A stretch of 64,000 bases of DNA from Chitinophagaceae bacterium (GTDB lineage: Bacteria; Bacteroidota; Bacteroidia; Chitinophagales; Chitinophagaceae), in NCBI GenBank assembly GCA_016710165.1, contig JADJLJ010000001.1:186001-250000 (forward strand). The letters are read 5' to 3'. Numbering within the stretch: position 1 is the stretch's first letter; each line of letters begins with the position of its first letter. The notes under the pieces were generated by a model. The model was given only the letters and a program-made list of their open reading frames with translations. It searched no databases and was not told the origin of the DNA. Position numbers and translations under genes: made by a program. Shown in pieces: positions 28,549-38,661 of the stretch.

Positions 28549-29673
28549 ATGGTTCGCAAGAAATACAATGTTCTTTTTTTGTTCCTGGTGCTGCTGCAGT
28601 TCACCGCTGCCGGCCAGGAAACCAACCTCTTTAAAAAGTATGACCTGGACAAGATCACGTTGCCCCCCGGGTTCAGTATCTCTGTTTTTGCAGAAGTGCC
28701 AAATGCCCGGAGCATGTGCTGGGGTGAAAAAGGGACCTTGTTCGTAGGCAACCGGTCAAAAGATAAAGTGTATGCTGTACTTGATGACAATAAAGACGGC
28801 AAAGCAGAAAAGGTATTTGTTATTGATGACAGATTGAATATGCCGAATGGTGTGGCTTTCCGCAAGGGAAGCCTGTATGTGGCAGAAGTGAACCGCATAC
28901 TGCGGTATGATGGTATTGAGAACAGGTTAGGCAACCCGCCGGAACCGGTTGTAGTGAATGATAAACTTCCTTCCGACAAACATCATGGCTGGAAATTCAT
29001 TGCATTTGGTCCCGATGATAAATTATACGTACCTGTTGGCGCACCCTGCAATATCTGTGAAAAGGAAAATGAGATCTATGCGTCTCTGTCACGCATGAAC
29101 CCGGATGGCAGCGGGCTTGAAGTGTATGCATCGGGCATCCGTAATACGGTGGGGTTTGACTGGCACCCGGCAACAAAAGAATTATGGTTCACGGAAAATG
29201 GCCGTGATAATATGGGGGATGATATGCCGGCCGAAGAGTTGAACCATGCACCAAAAAAAGGGATGCATTTTGGTTTTCCTTATTGCCACCAGGGCGATAC
29301 ACCCGATCCTGAATTTGGCAATAAGCGGAACTGTTCTGAATTTACCCCGCCGGCAAAAAAACTGATGCCGCATGCGGCTGCCCTGGGGATGCGCTTTTAT
29401 ACCGGGAAGATGTTCTTACCGGAATACAGGAACCAGGTCTTTATTGCGGAACATGGAAGCTGGAACCGCAGCGAAAAAAGCGGCTACCGGGTAACGATGA
29501 TCCGGCTGGAAAATAATAAAGTGGTTCAGTATGTTCCTTTTGCTACGGGCTGGTTGAACAATAACGGAAAGGTAACGGGCCGCCCGGTTGACATTGAAAT
29601 TGCTGCCGACGGCGCCATGCTGGTAAGCGATGATGCAAGAGGCGCCATTTACAGAATTGTATTCAGCAATTAG
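28549..29673 (+). CDS. secreted PQQ-type sugar dehydrogenase-like beta-propeller
   Basis: This 374-residue protein has a signal peptide ending TAAGQE and a six-bladed propeller with GFSISVFAEVPNARSM, the GVAFRKGSLYVAE blade, HHGWKFIAFGPDDKLYVPVG, GFDWHPATKELWFTENGRDN and HGSWNRSEKSGYRV. These match the sorbosone/glucose dehydrogenase (GSDH) family, in which a propeller may hold PQQ. Catalytic residues for PQQ are not certain. It acts in the periplasm. A terminator follows. Confidence 0.85.
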   Translation: MVRKKYNVLFLFLVLLQFTAAGQETNLFKKYDLDKITLPPGFSISVFAEVPNARSMCWGEKGTLFVGNRSKDKVYAVLDDNKDGKAEKVFVIDDRLNMPNGVAFRKGSLYVAEVNRILRYDGIENRLGNPPEPVVVNDKLPSDKHHGWKFIAFGPDDKLYVPVGAPCNICEKENEIYASLSRMNPDGSGLEVYASGIRNTVGFDWHPATKELWFTENGRDNMGDDMPAEELNHAPKKGMHFGFPYCHQGDTPDPEFGNKRNCSEFTPPAKKLMPHAAALGMRFYTGKMFLPEYRNQVFIAEHGSWNRSEKSGYRVTMIRLENNKVVQYVPFATGWLNNNGKVTGRPVDIEIAADGAMLVSDDARGAIYRIVFSN

Positions 29674-29787
29674 AATATCATTTTACTGCTGTAATTAATT
29701 TTTGGCAAGGTCCCGGAAAGAGACCATGCTTCTATTTAAAATTATCCCAACTTGTCCTATATCAGTAAAGACGCTCTGTTTATAAAT

Positions 29788-29818
29788 GAAAAAGCCACTT
29801 TAGAAAAGTGGCTTTTAA
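29788..29818. terminator. bidirectional terminator
   Basis: AAAAGCCACTTT, three bases, AAAGTGGCTTTT: a stem of about 11 pairs with A- and T-rich edges, between two converging sugar dehydrogenase-like genes. Confidence 0.85.
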
Positions 29819-29833
29819 GTAAGGTTGATTTTA

Positions 29834-32478
29834 TTAATGCTGAATAATAACTTTTTCAGCGCGGATCATTTTGCCTTTATCGTCTGTTACCCGCAGGATA
29901 TAAAGCCCATTGGGCAATAGGCTTGTTTCCATCCGGGTGGCCATGGCTGCTGATCTTTTCCGGGCAACGATCCTGCCATTCATGTCTGCCAGTTCGATCA
30001 TCCGGCTGCCGGCATCTTTGTAATTGTATACAATGAAGTAGGTGCTTGCCGGGTTGGGATACACATCAATACTCCTGTCTTTCAGTTCTTCTTTAACCTG
30101 GTTCGTATAAAGCGGCGCAATAGGAGCAGGCGGTTCATACGTAAACTCAAGGATACTGCCCGGGTTCGCCGGCGTTGTTGTAACACCACCTGTTGGACCC
30201 GAAGTGGATCCGCTGGAATCACAGGCAACATATATTTTCATACCATCAGCCGATACAACCACATCCCTGAACCTGCCCAGTCCACGGAAATAATGGGTGG
30301 TATCGGAAATGATGCCCTGCCCGTCGTTGCTCAGTTTATACCTGGCCACGGTCCCTTTTTTCAGATTGGTTATGAGCAGGGAGTTTTGCCACCCGGGAAT
30401 GGCATTGCTGCCGTAAAAATCTGCACCCGATGGCGCCACCGATGGCCACTGCATATTATCACCACCCGACGGGGGATTGCTGGAAGGGAATAAAGAACGT
30501 AATGGTTCTTTTGCATTCAGCGTTGCACAGTTGTTCTGTTCATTAACAATGGTATAGCCACCGGTCGTCCTTCCGTTATAGTTGCCATCACACCAGCCGA
30601 TCACATTGGGCCATCCATAATTGCGCCCGGTTTCTATTATATTGATCTCGTCATCGCTGTAAGGGCCATGCTCATCACTGTACAGGATATTAGTACCGTT
30701 TACATTGCCCCAGACCAATCCCTGCGGATTGCGATGGCCAAATGAATAAACGGCATTGCCGTTCGGGTTATCGGTTGGTATAAATGAACCCAAACCATCC
30801 GCTTCGGTATTCAGCCTCAGGATCTTTCCTTCATAGATATTCAGGTTTTGTGCATTGTTCACCCGGCTAATATTATCAAACTGGCCGGCGCCCATGTCGC
30901 CAACAGAATAATATAATTTCTGGTCAGGTCCTATGGCGATGCGGGCAGAGTTGTGGTCGTTGCTGCCGGGAATATCCTGCAATACCGTCACAGGAGATTC
31001 CAGTACCTGCGTGGTTGAATTGTAGGTATACCTTGCAATTCTTGTTTTGCGTACGGTGCTGCTGAGAGATTGATAGGTGTAGGAAATATAAACATACGGC
31101 TTTCCGGTCATGAACTCCGGGTGCAGTGCAAGTCCCATCAGCCCATCCTGTCCACCAACCTGAACCATGGATGAACCCAATGTGAGTACCGTGGTCTTTA
31201 CACTTGTTGCCGGGTTTACAAAACTTACTTTACCCGCAAATCTTTCGGTGAACCAGATATTATTATCGGGGCCATAAACCAGGTCATGCGGCATCCGCTG
31301 GTTAGCCGGATGGTACGCATGGTAAATGTTTCGGAGGGCGATTCAGAAATAAGGGTTGTCACCGGCAGGGCTGCACTTGCTGCGCTTTCGTTGCCGGCAG
31401 CATCTTTCGCCTTTACCGTCATGGAATACGTGGTGGCAGTGACAAGGCCCGATACATTGTAGGTGGTGGTGGTGATCAACGAAGCATTCAATTTCACTCC
31501 ATCCCTGTACACATCATAACCCGCAACAGCGATGTTGTCTGTTGACGCTGTCCATTTCAGTGTAAAACTTGTTTGCGTAATGATCGATGACTGCAGGTTT
31601 GTTGGTTCAGATGGGGGAGTAAGATCCGGTGAACTTGTAGTAACATTCAAGGTACTGCTGTTGGCTGAAGCATTTCCTGCAGCATCTTTTGCCTTTACAT
31701 AATAGCCATAGGTGGTGGCAGCTGTCAAACCGCTGACATTATACGAAGTGCCCGTAATGTTGGCTGCATTTATTTTCACACCATCCTGGTAAACATCATA
31801 ACCGGTCACAGCCACATTATCTGTTGAAGCCGTCCAGGAAAGAGTAAAGGAATTTTGAGTGATAGCAGATGAAGCCAGGTTAGTAGGTGCTGTTGGCGCC
31901 TGGGTATCGGGTAACTGGGCAACCAGGCTTGATCCCGGGACCACCTGGCTTGGTGAACTGGTTGACTGGCCTGGCTTGGCCCATCCTACAGCAAGGTTAT
32001 CGCTTCCGCTACTTTCTTTCATCAACGCTTCCACATAATACAACTGGCCGGCAGTAAGCGCAATAGCTACCGATTTTTGTGTACTGTATTTATTCCACTG
32101 CCTTGAATTGGTGGAGCTGGTGTTATAAGCCCTCCGCACTTTATTTGCCGAACTGCTGGTGGTGCTTATCCAGAGTTCACCACTTGCATCGCTGGCGATC
32201 CAGAAAATATAATTACCGGTGGTTGGCGGACAGATATATCCATACATCCGGATACCTAAATTACTTCCCTGGTTTGTAGGCATCTCTAACGTGGTTCTGG
32301 TTCCGGTGACAGACGGATTGTTCGGATAATTTACATTGGATGTAAGGTTTGAAACGGCAGAACCACTGATGTTATTCCAACGCTGGTAATTTATTCTGCC
32401 GGTTCCTGTACAGGTTTGTGCATTGGCATGAGACAATAAAAGAAAAAATGAAACCAATGAGGCGATGATCTTTTTCAT
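29834..32478 (-). CDS. PA14-Fn3-Fn3-GSDH protein with T9SS sorting domain (frameshifted)
   Basis: Two frames join at 31306-31307: adding one base to the GG (minus strand) restores TMRTIRANQRMPHDLVYGP and one protein of about 881 residues. The order is signal peptide (LLSHANA), a PA14-like carbohydrate-binding part (YICPPTTGNYIFWIASDA), two fibronectin-III domains sharing ASTDNxAVxGYDVYxDG, the GSDH propeller (NNIWFTERFAGKVSF, GHRNPQGLVWG, DEINIIETGRNYGWPNV) and a T9SS type A tail (DVYPNPASTYFIVY). It is probably an exported, surface-attached sugar-oxidising enzyme. Substrate unknown. Confidence 0.85.
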
Positions 32479-32907
32479 AAACTTGGTTTTAGTTAGGGGA
32501 ACAATGAGTCCGAAGGTATAAATATTCTTTAGCCAAATAAAGAAATGATTTTGATAATTTTATTATTTTTCCGTCTGGGGTAATGATTTGTAGCCAGAAT
32601 AGAACAGCGCCTGTAGATTTTATTCTACTTGTTCCCGGTCATGTCATTGCCGGTTCAGCAAGGATATTGGCGTGAAAAGATCATTGCAAACATTCTTAAG
32701 TTGCTATTAGCCAGCACCTGCGATGAATTCCGCTGCATTAATTTATACGGATGCTTGCATTTTCATACTTTAATATATACTTTCATTAACATATTCTTTC
32801 AGCGGTGGTCATTACGGCCATGCCATAGAATATTGATCTGCCCTTGTTCCGCACCTGCACCCCCTCCCCGTGAAGCGTAATTATTTTTAACTTAAAACTA
32901 AAAAAAA
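32479..32907. other. intergenic region, nothing recognised
   Basis: This 429-base A/T-rich gap between divergent genes holds no RNA gene, clear ORF or word array. TAATTATTTTTAACTTAAAAC just before 32908 may hold start-region elements for the next gene. Confidence 0.5.
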
Positions 32908-33672
32908 ATGAAGAAGACATTTTTTCTGTGGCTGTTCATTGCAGCCGCATTCATTGCAAACGGACAAGGCAAAACCCTTTACACCGTTAATTTCGTCAAA
33001 CCAAAGGCAGGAATGAGATCTGCTTTTGAGGCCAGTTGGAAAACACACCTTGCAAAATTTCACCAGGCAGCCGACAAAAGAGATGTGTATGAAGTAGTGA
33101 GCGGCCCCAACATGGGTTATTACCATATTGTGGAGGGCCCCATTTCCTATGCAGATATGGACATGGCAAAACCCAATGCAAAAGAACATGCGCTGGACCT
33201 GGAAAAATCTTTTTTTCCCTTCCTCGACGAAAAAAGAATGAACGCCACTTACCGCTGGGATGATACGGCAAGTTTTAATGGTAAGGTGGTGGCAGAAAAA
33301 TTCCTGGTTACCGTTACGCATATAAAATACGGGATGCAGGGAGAAACGATCCGGGAAGGCAGAAGGGGATCGTTGATCCAGTCTAAAATAAACCCGGCCA
33401 GCCGGTTTAGCGTTAATGTGTATACCCAGTTATGGTCAGGCTCCGACCCGGTCAGGGTGCAGGTAAGAAATCTAAAGGACGGGTTCAAGGAACTGGAAAC
33501 AGATTATTATGGCCCCAGTGGGCTGCCGCCCAATGCATTTAAAGATGCGTATCTTAAAGAATACGGCCAGGATGCCTGGGATGCAAGGGGAAAAGTGTTG
33601 GATAACAATGCCAATGTACAGAGCCGGGAGCAGTCTCTCATGAAATTTCGTAAAGACCTGAGTTCACAATAA
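32908..33672 (+). CDS. secreted protein of unknown function, two-repeat ABM-like
   Basis: The 254-residue protein has a signal peptide (FFLWLFIAAAFIANGQ). The first half reads KTLYTVNFVKPKAGMRSAFE, then KFHQAADKRDVYEVVSGPNMGYYHIVEGP, an alternating strand-helix pattern like a dimeric alpha/beta barrel (ABM or NIPSNAP-like). The second half repeats it more weakly (VTVTHIKYGMQG, VNVYTQLWSGSDPVRVQVRNL). No catalytic motif is clear. It ends before a strong terminator and is probably monocistronic. Confidence 0.65.
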   Translation: MKKTFFLWLFIAAAFIANGQGKTLYTVNFVKPKAGMRSAFEASWKTHLAKFHQAADKRDVYEVVSGPNMGYYHIVEGPISYADMDMAKPNAKEHALDLEKSFFPFLDEKRMNATYRWDDTASFNGKVVAEKFLVTVTHIKYGMQGETIREGRRGSLIQSKINPASRFSVNVYTQLWSGSDPVRVQVRNLKDGFKELETDYYGPSGLPPNAFKDAYLKEYGQDAWDARGKVLDNNANVQSREQSLMKFRKDLSSQ

Positions 33673-33689
33673 AGGGAAACAGGTAAATT

Positions 33690-33725
33690 AAAGATCCCGG
33701 GGTGAAATTACCCGGGATCTTTTAT
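33690..33725 (+). terminator. rho-independent terminator
   Basis: AAAGATCCCGGG, a short loop and CCCGGGATCTTTT, 18 bases after the stop of the 32908 gene. Confidence 0.85.
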
Positions 33726-33806
33726 GGGAAACATGGTATGGGTTTATTCAGCGGGTCCTGCAGCCTGCACACTGGCCTGCACAGGTACCCGGTTGAGAAA
33801 TACGAA

Positions 33807-34229
33807 TCACACTTTGCCCCTTAGACCGTAAATGATCACTGCCAATGAAAATACCATTGTCAGCGCCACGGTTACCAGGCCCGCAGAAACCAGGTTCTCA
33901 TTCAGTTCTGTTCCGGAGTACCCGGCTCCTGAAATGGGGGTCATCCGGGATGTTCCTAAAATGGCCGACAGCAATGTAAAAAGCCAGTTCACGAATGTGC
34001 CGTACAGCAAGGTCCAGAAAAGTATTTTCCTTAACCCTGCAGAAATCCTTAATTCATTCCACACAAAGCCTGCCACCACTAAAAATGTTCCGTTCATAAC
34101 GCCTTCCAGGTGGGCCGCCAGGCCCATCCGGGTATTTTTCATTTCCATGATGAGTAGCCCGGTTAATAAACCAAGCAGGAATAAAAGCATGCCAAGCATT
34201 TTCAGCCTCCTGGAAGTTTGATCGTTCAT
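33807..34229 (-). CDS. styrene-oxide-isomerase-like membrane protein
   Basis: The 140-residue protein has four hydrophobic segments. GLAAHLEGVMNGTFLVVAG carries a His and an Asn six residues apart, the same spacing as the haem-ligand His and Asn in styrene oxide isomerase (StyC), a small four-helix membrane enzyme that uses haem b to rearrange epoxides. The loop YGTFVNWLFTLLSA and the later region also resemble it. Many such sequences are annotated 'hydrogenase' or 'isomerase'. I infer membership of that family, but the chemistry here is unproven. It is a single gene. Confidence 0.5.
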   Translation of the reverse strand: MNDQTSRRLKMLGMLLFLLGLLTGLLIMEMKNTRMGLAAHLEGVMNGTFLVVAGFVWNELRISAGLRKILFWTLLYGTFVNWLFTLLSAILGTSRMTPISGAGYSGTELNENLVSAGLVTVALTMVFSLAVIIYGLRGKV

Positions 34230-34496
34230 ACCTGTTTCGTTTTGGTGATCCTGAAATTAGTTTTAACAACGCAATCCGTAAATATAATGATGAACATTTG
34301 TTTTTCAAATGCTGTCTGTGTTGGCCAATAATGAAAACGATGGGCCAACTGCTGCTGCTGAGTACGCAGTATATGATGCTTTTGGATGATAGTGAGAATG
34401 GCGTTGGTTGGTGCCGGTTATCCAGCGGTTTGGCAGGAACCCGCCCTGAACCCGCAGGGGAAAGACAGGAACCGCAGCAGGAAGAGGTAAATTTTT

Positions 34497-34796
34497 CTAT
34501 TCCGTATCCGCAGAGCTGTACCCGTTATTTTCCTCGTCTTCCGAGCCCGATTCCTCGGCTACATCATCCAGTTCGGAGCCGGGGATATCCAGGTCTTCAC
34601 CGGTAAGGTCATGACTGGCTTCATTTACCAGGTCGCCATCTGCATCGGTGCTGTCCAGTACCGATCTTCTTAAATTGTTGTTATCAACCGACACGACATT
34701 ATCCATGCTTTCGTCAAGTAACGATCTTTCAGCAGGGCTTATCTCCGCATCCATTTCCTCCCTTTCTGCCGGGGCTATCTTTTTATCCGTATTCAT
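34497..34796 (-). CDS. small, very acidic protein of unknown function
   Basis: The protein has 99 residues, about a third of them Asp or Glu, and little hydrophobic content (SLLDESMDNVVSVDNNN, SELDDVAEESGSEDEENN). It is likely disordered. There is no signal peptide. Its ATG follows an A/T-rich stretch, and it lies 60 bases before the CDP-alcohol phosphatidyltransferase gene's end. Such proteins occur widely but their roles are unclear; it could also be a chance ORF. Confidence 0.5.
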   Translation of the reverse strand: MNTDKKIAPAEREEMDAEISPAERSLLDESMDNVVSVDNNNLRRSVLDSTDADGDLVNEASHDLTGEDLDIPGSELDDVAEESGSEDEENNGYSSADTE

Positions 34797-34855
34797 TGAA
34801 TGTAATTTTGAATAAAGTTACCGATCCTGTTCCGTATTGCAACAAACAGGCCCGG

Positions 34856-35470
34856 TTATGAAGGGGCCGGGTTCCCTTTTCCTTCCTGCCTTTTCCTTTT
34901 CAGTACCCAGTAAATGCCTTTCACATTTATCTCCCAGGCAGGTAACAGGCGCACCAGGATGGTCTCTTCTGCTAATTCCAGTATGGTAATGATGGCTGCT
35001 GCATAAAATAAAAAAAGACTGGGTTCATCGGTAAAGAAAAAAAGTAACAGGAAAACACCCTGAACCAGGGCTGCGGCCTTGGCAAGGTATGTGTGAAAGC
35101 TGGTGATCTTTCCATAGCGGATAAGTGCATAGGTGGTTTGAACCAGGAAAAGGGAGAACATGATGATGAACAGAACTCTTTGCTGTTTAATGAATGTCCA
35201 CTTCATATAAAATAAAGCGGTCATGGCAACCAGTATGGTCAGGTCATCACCAATGGAATCAAGTTTGGTGCCCAATACGCTGGCCACTTTGAATTTCCTG
35301 GCCAGGTAGCCATCTATCAGGTCTGTAAAAAAACTTACACCCAATAACCATTTGAATAAATTGTAATGACCCGTAAATAGCAAAACCAGTAAAAAAGGAG
35401 CGGCAACGATCCGGTACATCGTGATGCCATTTACCAGGTACCAGGCTTTTTTGTGTGCAGTTTTTTTCAT
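34856..35470 (-). CDS. CDP-alcohol phosphatidyltransferase
   Basis: The 204-residue membrane protein has the full family signature DGYLAR in DLIDGYLARKFKVASVLG plus KLDSIGDD, the Asp-rich active site that binds Mg2+ and CDP-diacylglycerol. Four or five hydrophobic segments surround it. Enzymes of this family make phosphatidylglycerol-phosphate, phosphatidylserine or cardiolipin. The sequence alone does not tell the acceptor. It is in the inner membrane. Confidence 0.9.
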   Translation of the reverse strand: MKKTAHKKAWYLVNGITMYRIVAAPFLLVLLFTGHYNLFKWLLGVSFFTDLIDGYLARKFKVASVLGTKLDSIGDDLTILVAMTALFYMKWTFIKQQRVLFIIMFSLFLVQTTYALIRYGKITSFHTYLAKAAALVQGVFLLLFFFTDEPSLFLFYAAAIITILELAEETILVRLLPAWEINVKGIYWVLKRKRQEGKGNPAPS

Positions 35471-35715
35471 ATGAGAATTAGTGGCCCCGTATTTTTCTTA
35501 CTTTTTTACTTGTCCATCGCTGCAGGTAGAAAAAGCCGGTAAAATTGTGGCAGTTGACAGCTTGTCGTATAGCCGGGTTTAAGATACAAATAGTTTTCGG
35601 GAAGGGTGGTATGACTGTTGGTAAATTATTACCCGCATCCGGGTCTGGTACCTGCAATATAAAGCCGTTGCATTGTACAACAAATATTGTATTCTGAAGT
35701 TCATTTTGGGAAAAA

Positions 35716-36207
35716 TCAACCGGCATACAGCACGGTATAATATAAGCGGCCCTTGCGGTCTTTTGCTATACCAATGCCCATGTATTCATAGTTGCCCAGC
35801 ATATTCTTCCGGTGATCTGCCGAGTTCTTCCACATGCTGACCACCCGGCTTGCCGTAGTTGGGCCATAGGCAACATTTTCGGCAAAAAAACCGGCAAGCC
35901 GTATTTTTTTCTTTGCCTGGGCAGTCCTTTTTGAAAAGCCGCTGTGCCCAAAATCTGCAAGGCCACGAGCCATGTCCGCACTGTGTTTTTGCGCCAGGAC
36001 ATTCAGTTCTTCTTTCATGATCAGTTCGGGCAGGCCGTTCGATCTCCTGAACCGGTTGGTTTCGTGTAAAACATCCCCGGCAAGTCCGGTTGTTTTAGGT
36101 TCCGAAAAAGAAAGGAGGCTGGTAAAAAGAGCCAGGCAGGCAAGAGGGGTAAAGAAATAATTGCGTTTTGCGTTCAGGTGGGTGTGCAGCATACTAATGA
36201 ATGGCAA
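35716..36207 (-). CDS. secreted CAP-domain protein (SCP/PR-1 type)
   Basis: The 163-residue protein has a hydrophobic start (FFTPLACLALFTSLLS) and a CAP domain with HETNRFRRSNGLPEL, LAQKHSADMARGLADFGHSG, FAENVAYGP and MGIGIAKDRKGRLYYTVLYA. The His of GHSG, the Glu of FAENV and HRKNM are the usual CAP cavity residues. Bacterial CAP proteins are exported and mostly of unknown activity. It is a single gene. Confidence 0.85.
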   Translation of the reverse strand: MPFISMLHTHLNAKRNYFFTPLACLALFTSLLSFSEPKTTGLAGDVLHETNRFRRSNGLPELIMKEELNVLAQKHSADMARGLADFGHSGFSKRTAQAKKKIRLAGFFAENVAYGPTTASRVVSMWKNSADHRKNMLGNYEYMGIGIAKDRKGRLYYTVLYAG

Positions 36208-36362
36208 GATTTATGCCAGGGGAGCGTTAAAGAACAGATAATACTTTACGGGAACCAGGTACGTCCATTGTATATCCGTGTCCCTGTCAATTCACACATT
36301 CACCGGCTTTGTTCGAAATTATCTTAATCGCAGTTCGACTTCGCTCAGTGCCCAAAATACGC

Positions 36363-36370
36363 TACTTTTG
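36363..36370 (+). promoter_or_regulatory. -7 promoter element TACTTTTG of lepA
   Basis: TACTTTTG matches the Bacteroidota TAnnTTTG consensus exactly, 28 bases before the lepA start. A TTTG-type -33 element at the expected distance is not clear. Confidence 0.55.
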
Positions 36371-36398
36371 CACCTCTTAAAACGAGGAACAGAAGTAC

Positions 36399-38188
36399 AT
36401 GAAGAACATCCGAAATTTTTGCATCATTGCCCATATTGACCACGGAAAGAGTACCCTTGCCGACCGCCTGCTGGAATTCACCCATACCATCGGCGAACGG
36501 GATATGCAGGCCCAGGTGCTGGATGATATGGACCTGGAAAGGGAGAAGGGCATCACCATCAAGAGCCACGCCATACAGATCAATTATAACTGGAAGGGAG
36601 AGGAATATGTGCTCAACCTGATCGATACCCCTGGTCACGTTGACTTCAGCTATGAAGTGAGCCGTGCACTGGCCGCTTGCGAGGGCGCCCTGCTTTTGGT
36701 GGATGCAAGCCAGGGTATACAGGCACAGACAATCAGCAACTTGTACCTTGCAATTGACAATAATTTAGAGATCATCCCGGTGATCAATAAGATCGATATG
36801 GATGGGGCCATGATACCCGAAGTGACCGACCAGATCGTAGAACTCATTGGCTGCAAACCTGAAGACATCTTACTGGCCAGCGGAAAAAGCGGCATCGGCA
36901 TCGAAGAGATATTGACCGCCATCATCGAACGCATTCCTGCTCCCAAGGGTGACCCGGATGCCCCGCTGCAGGCCCTGATATTTGACAGCGTGTACAATAG
37001 CTTCCGGGGTATCATTGTGTACTACCGTGTTTTTAATGGCACACTAAAAAAGAACGACAAGATCAAGTTCAGCAATACCGGGCTGGAATACGGCGCCGAT
37101 GAAGTGGGTATTTTAAAACTGGGCATGGAGCCTAAGAATGAAGTGCGGGCAGGCGATGTGGGTTATATCATCACCGGTATCAAGAATGCCAAGGAAGTAA
37201 AAGTGGGTGATACCATCACCACCACGGTGAACCCATGTAAAGAATCGATCAAAGGTTTTGAGGACGTGAAGCCGATGGTGTTTGCCGGCATCTTCCCGGT
37301 GGAGACCGATGCATTTGAAGAGTTGCGTGACTGCATGGACAAGTTGCAGCTAAACGATGCTTCGCTCACCTTTGAACTGGAGACATCACAGGCCCTGGGC
37401 TTTGGCTTCCGCTGCGGGTTCCTGGGTATGCTGCACATGGAGATCATACAGGAAAGGCTGGAGAGGGAATTCAACCAGACGGTGATCACCACGGTACCCA
37501 ACGTAAGTTTTGTGGCCACCACGGTAAAGGGCGAAGTGATACGCATCAACAATCCCACTGAAATGCCCGACCCCACGAGGATCGACCATATTGATGAACC
37601 GTTCATCAAAGCACAGATCATCACCAAGCCCGAATACATCGGCAACATCATGACGCTTTGCATAACCAAGCGTGGTATCCTCATGCACCAGAGTTATCTG
37701 ACCCCCACCCGGGTTGAACTGACCTTTGACATGCCGCTTACCGAGATCGTTTTGACTTTTATGATAAGCTCAAGAGCATGACCCGTGGTTATGCATCCTT
37801 TGATTATCACCCGATCGAATACCGGGAGAGTGATATTGTGAAGATGGATATCTTATTGAACGGAGACCGGGTGGATGCATTGAGTGCGTTGATCCACCGT
37901 GCCCGGGCACAGGAATTTGGCCGTAAGCTTTGCGAAAAACTGAAAGAATTATTGCCCCGCCAGCAGTTCCAGATCGCTATACAGGCTGCCATCGGGGCGA
38001 AAGTAGTGGCCCGGGAGAACATCAGTGCCATGCGCAAGGATGTTACCGCCAAATGTTATGGTGGCGATATAAGCCGTAAGCGTAAACTGCTGGAGAAACA
38101 GAAAGAAGGTAAGAAGCGGATGAAGCAGATCGGAAATGTGGAAGTGCCGCAGGAAGCCTTTTTGGCCGTATTAAAATTGAATGACTAA
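36399..38188 (+). CDS. lepA: elongation factor 4 (frameshifted)
   Basis: Joining 36399-37781 with 37778-38188 gives a 596-residue LepA, the normal family length. Adding one T to the T-run at 37750-37753 turns the false tail into MPLTEIVFDFYDKLKSMTRG and restores the frame. The GTPase motifs are AHIDHGKST (P-loop), DTPGHVDF (G3) and NKID (G4), followed by the C-terminal LepA part (YASFDYHPIEY, LIHRARAQEFGRKLCEKL). LepA is a ribosome-associated GTPase. Because the gene is nearly universal, this break is best explained as a missing base in the consensus. Confidence 0.95.
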
Positions 38189-38195
38189 CCCCTAT

Positions 38196-38423
38196 CCCCG
38201 CCAGCCGGCGGGGGACTGATCATGGGAAGGACCAAGCAAAGATTGCTGCGAAGAAAACCATTATCAAACGGGATCTTATACAAATCGAAATCCAACTCCC
38301 TCTTCGCCAGCTGGCAGGGTGCTGATCACGGAGAAGAACCAAGCAAAGATTGCTGCGAAGAATATCATTATCAAACGGGATCTCATACAAATCGAAATCC
38401 ATCTCCCTCTCCTTTGGAGAGGG
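38196..38423. repeat. tandem repeat of about 88 bases (2 copies) with flanking hairpins, after lepA
   Basis: Copy 1 runs 38216-38303 and copy 2 runs 38322-38410. They share most of their sequence, for example ACCAAGCAAAGATTGCTGCG and CATTATCAAACGGGATC. Each copy is preceded by a GC-rich hairpin (CCCCGCCAGCCGGCGGGG at 38196-38213; GCCAGCTGGC in between). The array ends with CCCTCTCCTTTGGAGAGGG (38405-38423). A plus-strand frame crosses the copies, but its protein matches nothing and it is not called as a gene. Confidence 0.75.
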
Positions 38424-38475
38424 TTGGGGTGAGGTCAAAGCAACAAGGAATTCTGAATATTGACCGGAAACCCAT

Positions 38476-38660
38476 TTCGAAATTCAAAATTCCTTGTTCG
38501 ATATTATTAAATACTCAATATACAACCCTCCATGTTCAATGTTCAGGGTGCTCCAATCACCTCATTTCTCAGCATAGTGTTTTTTGCTTAAGGACTGTTC
38601 CAATTGAATATTGAGCATTGAAAATTGTACATTGAATATTTGTCTTTGAATTTTATCTTT
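38476..38660. repeat. word array TTCAATGTTCA / TTGAATATTGAG in an imperfect hairpin
   Basis: The left arm includes ATACTCAATATACAACCC and ATGTTCAATGTTCAGGG. The right arm (38603-38640) repeats TTGAATATTGAGCATTGAAA and TTGTACATTGAATATTTG. It shares the theme of 6537-6655. A TATCTTTA element follows at 38654-38661. Confidence 0.6.
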
Positions 38661-38661
38661 A

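Noticed and set aside
32629..32880. Small plus-strand ORF in the 32.5-32.9 kb gap
   Set aside because: Aromatic and Cys-rich composition and no start context; looks like chance translation of an A/T-rich gap.
34298..34606. Plus-strand ORF of 102 codons opposite the acidic protein
   Set aside because: It overlaps the acidic gene and consists mostly of Pro/Arg-rich text that mirrors the other strand.
35478..35726. Minus-strand ORF of 82 codons between the CDP-alcohol transferase and CAP genes
   Set aside because: It overlaps the CAP gene's 3' end in another frame and has no domain-like pattern.
37750..37753. Programmed ribosomal frameshift in lepA
   Set aside because: No known slippery heptamer with structure is seen, lepA is not known to use recoding, and seven other genes show the same kind of break.
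38222..38614. Plus-strand ORF of 130 codons across the repeat after lepA
   Set aside because: It translates a tandem repeat and hairpins, with no signal, domain or sensible composition.
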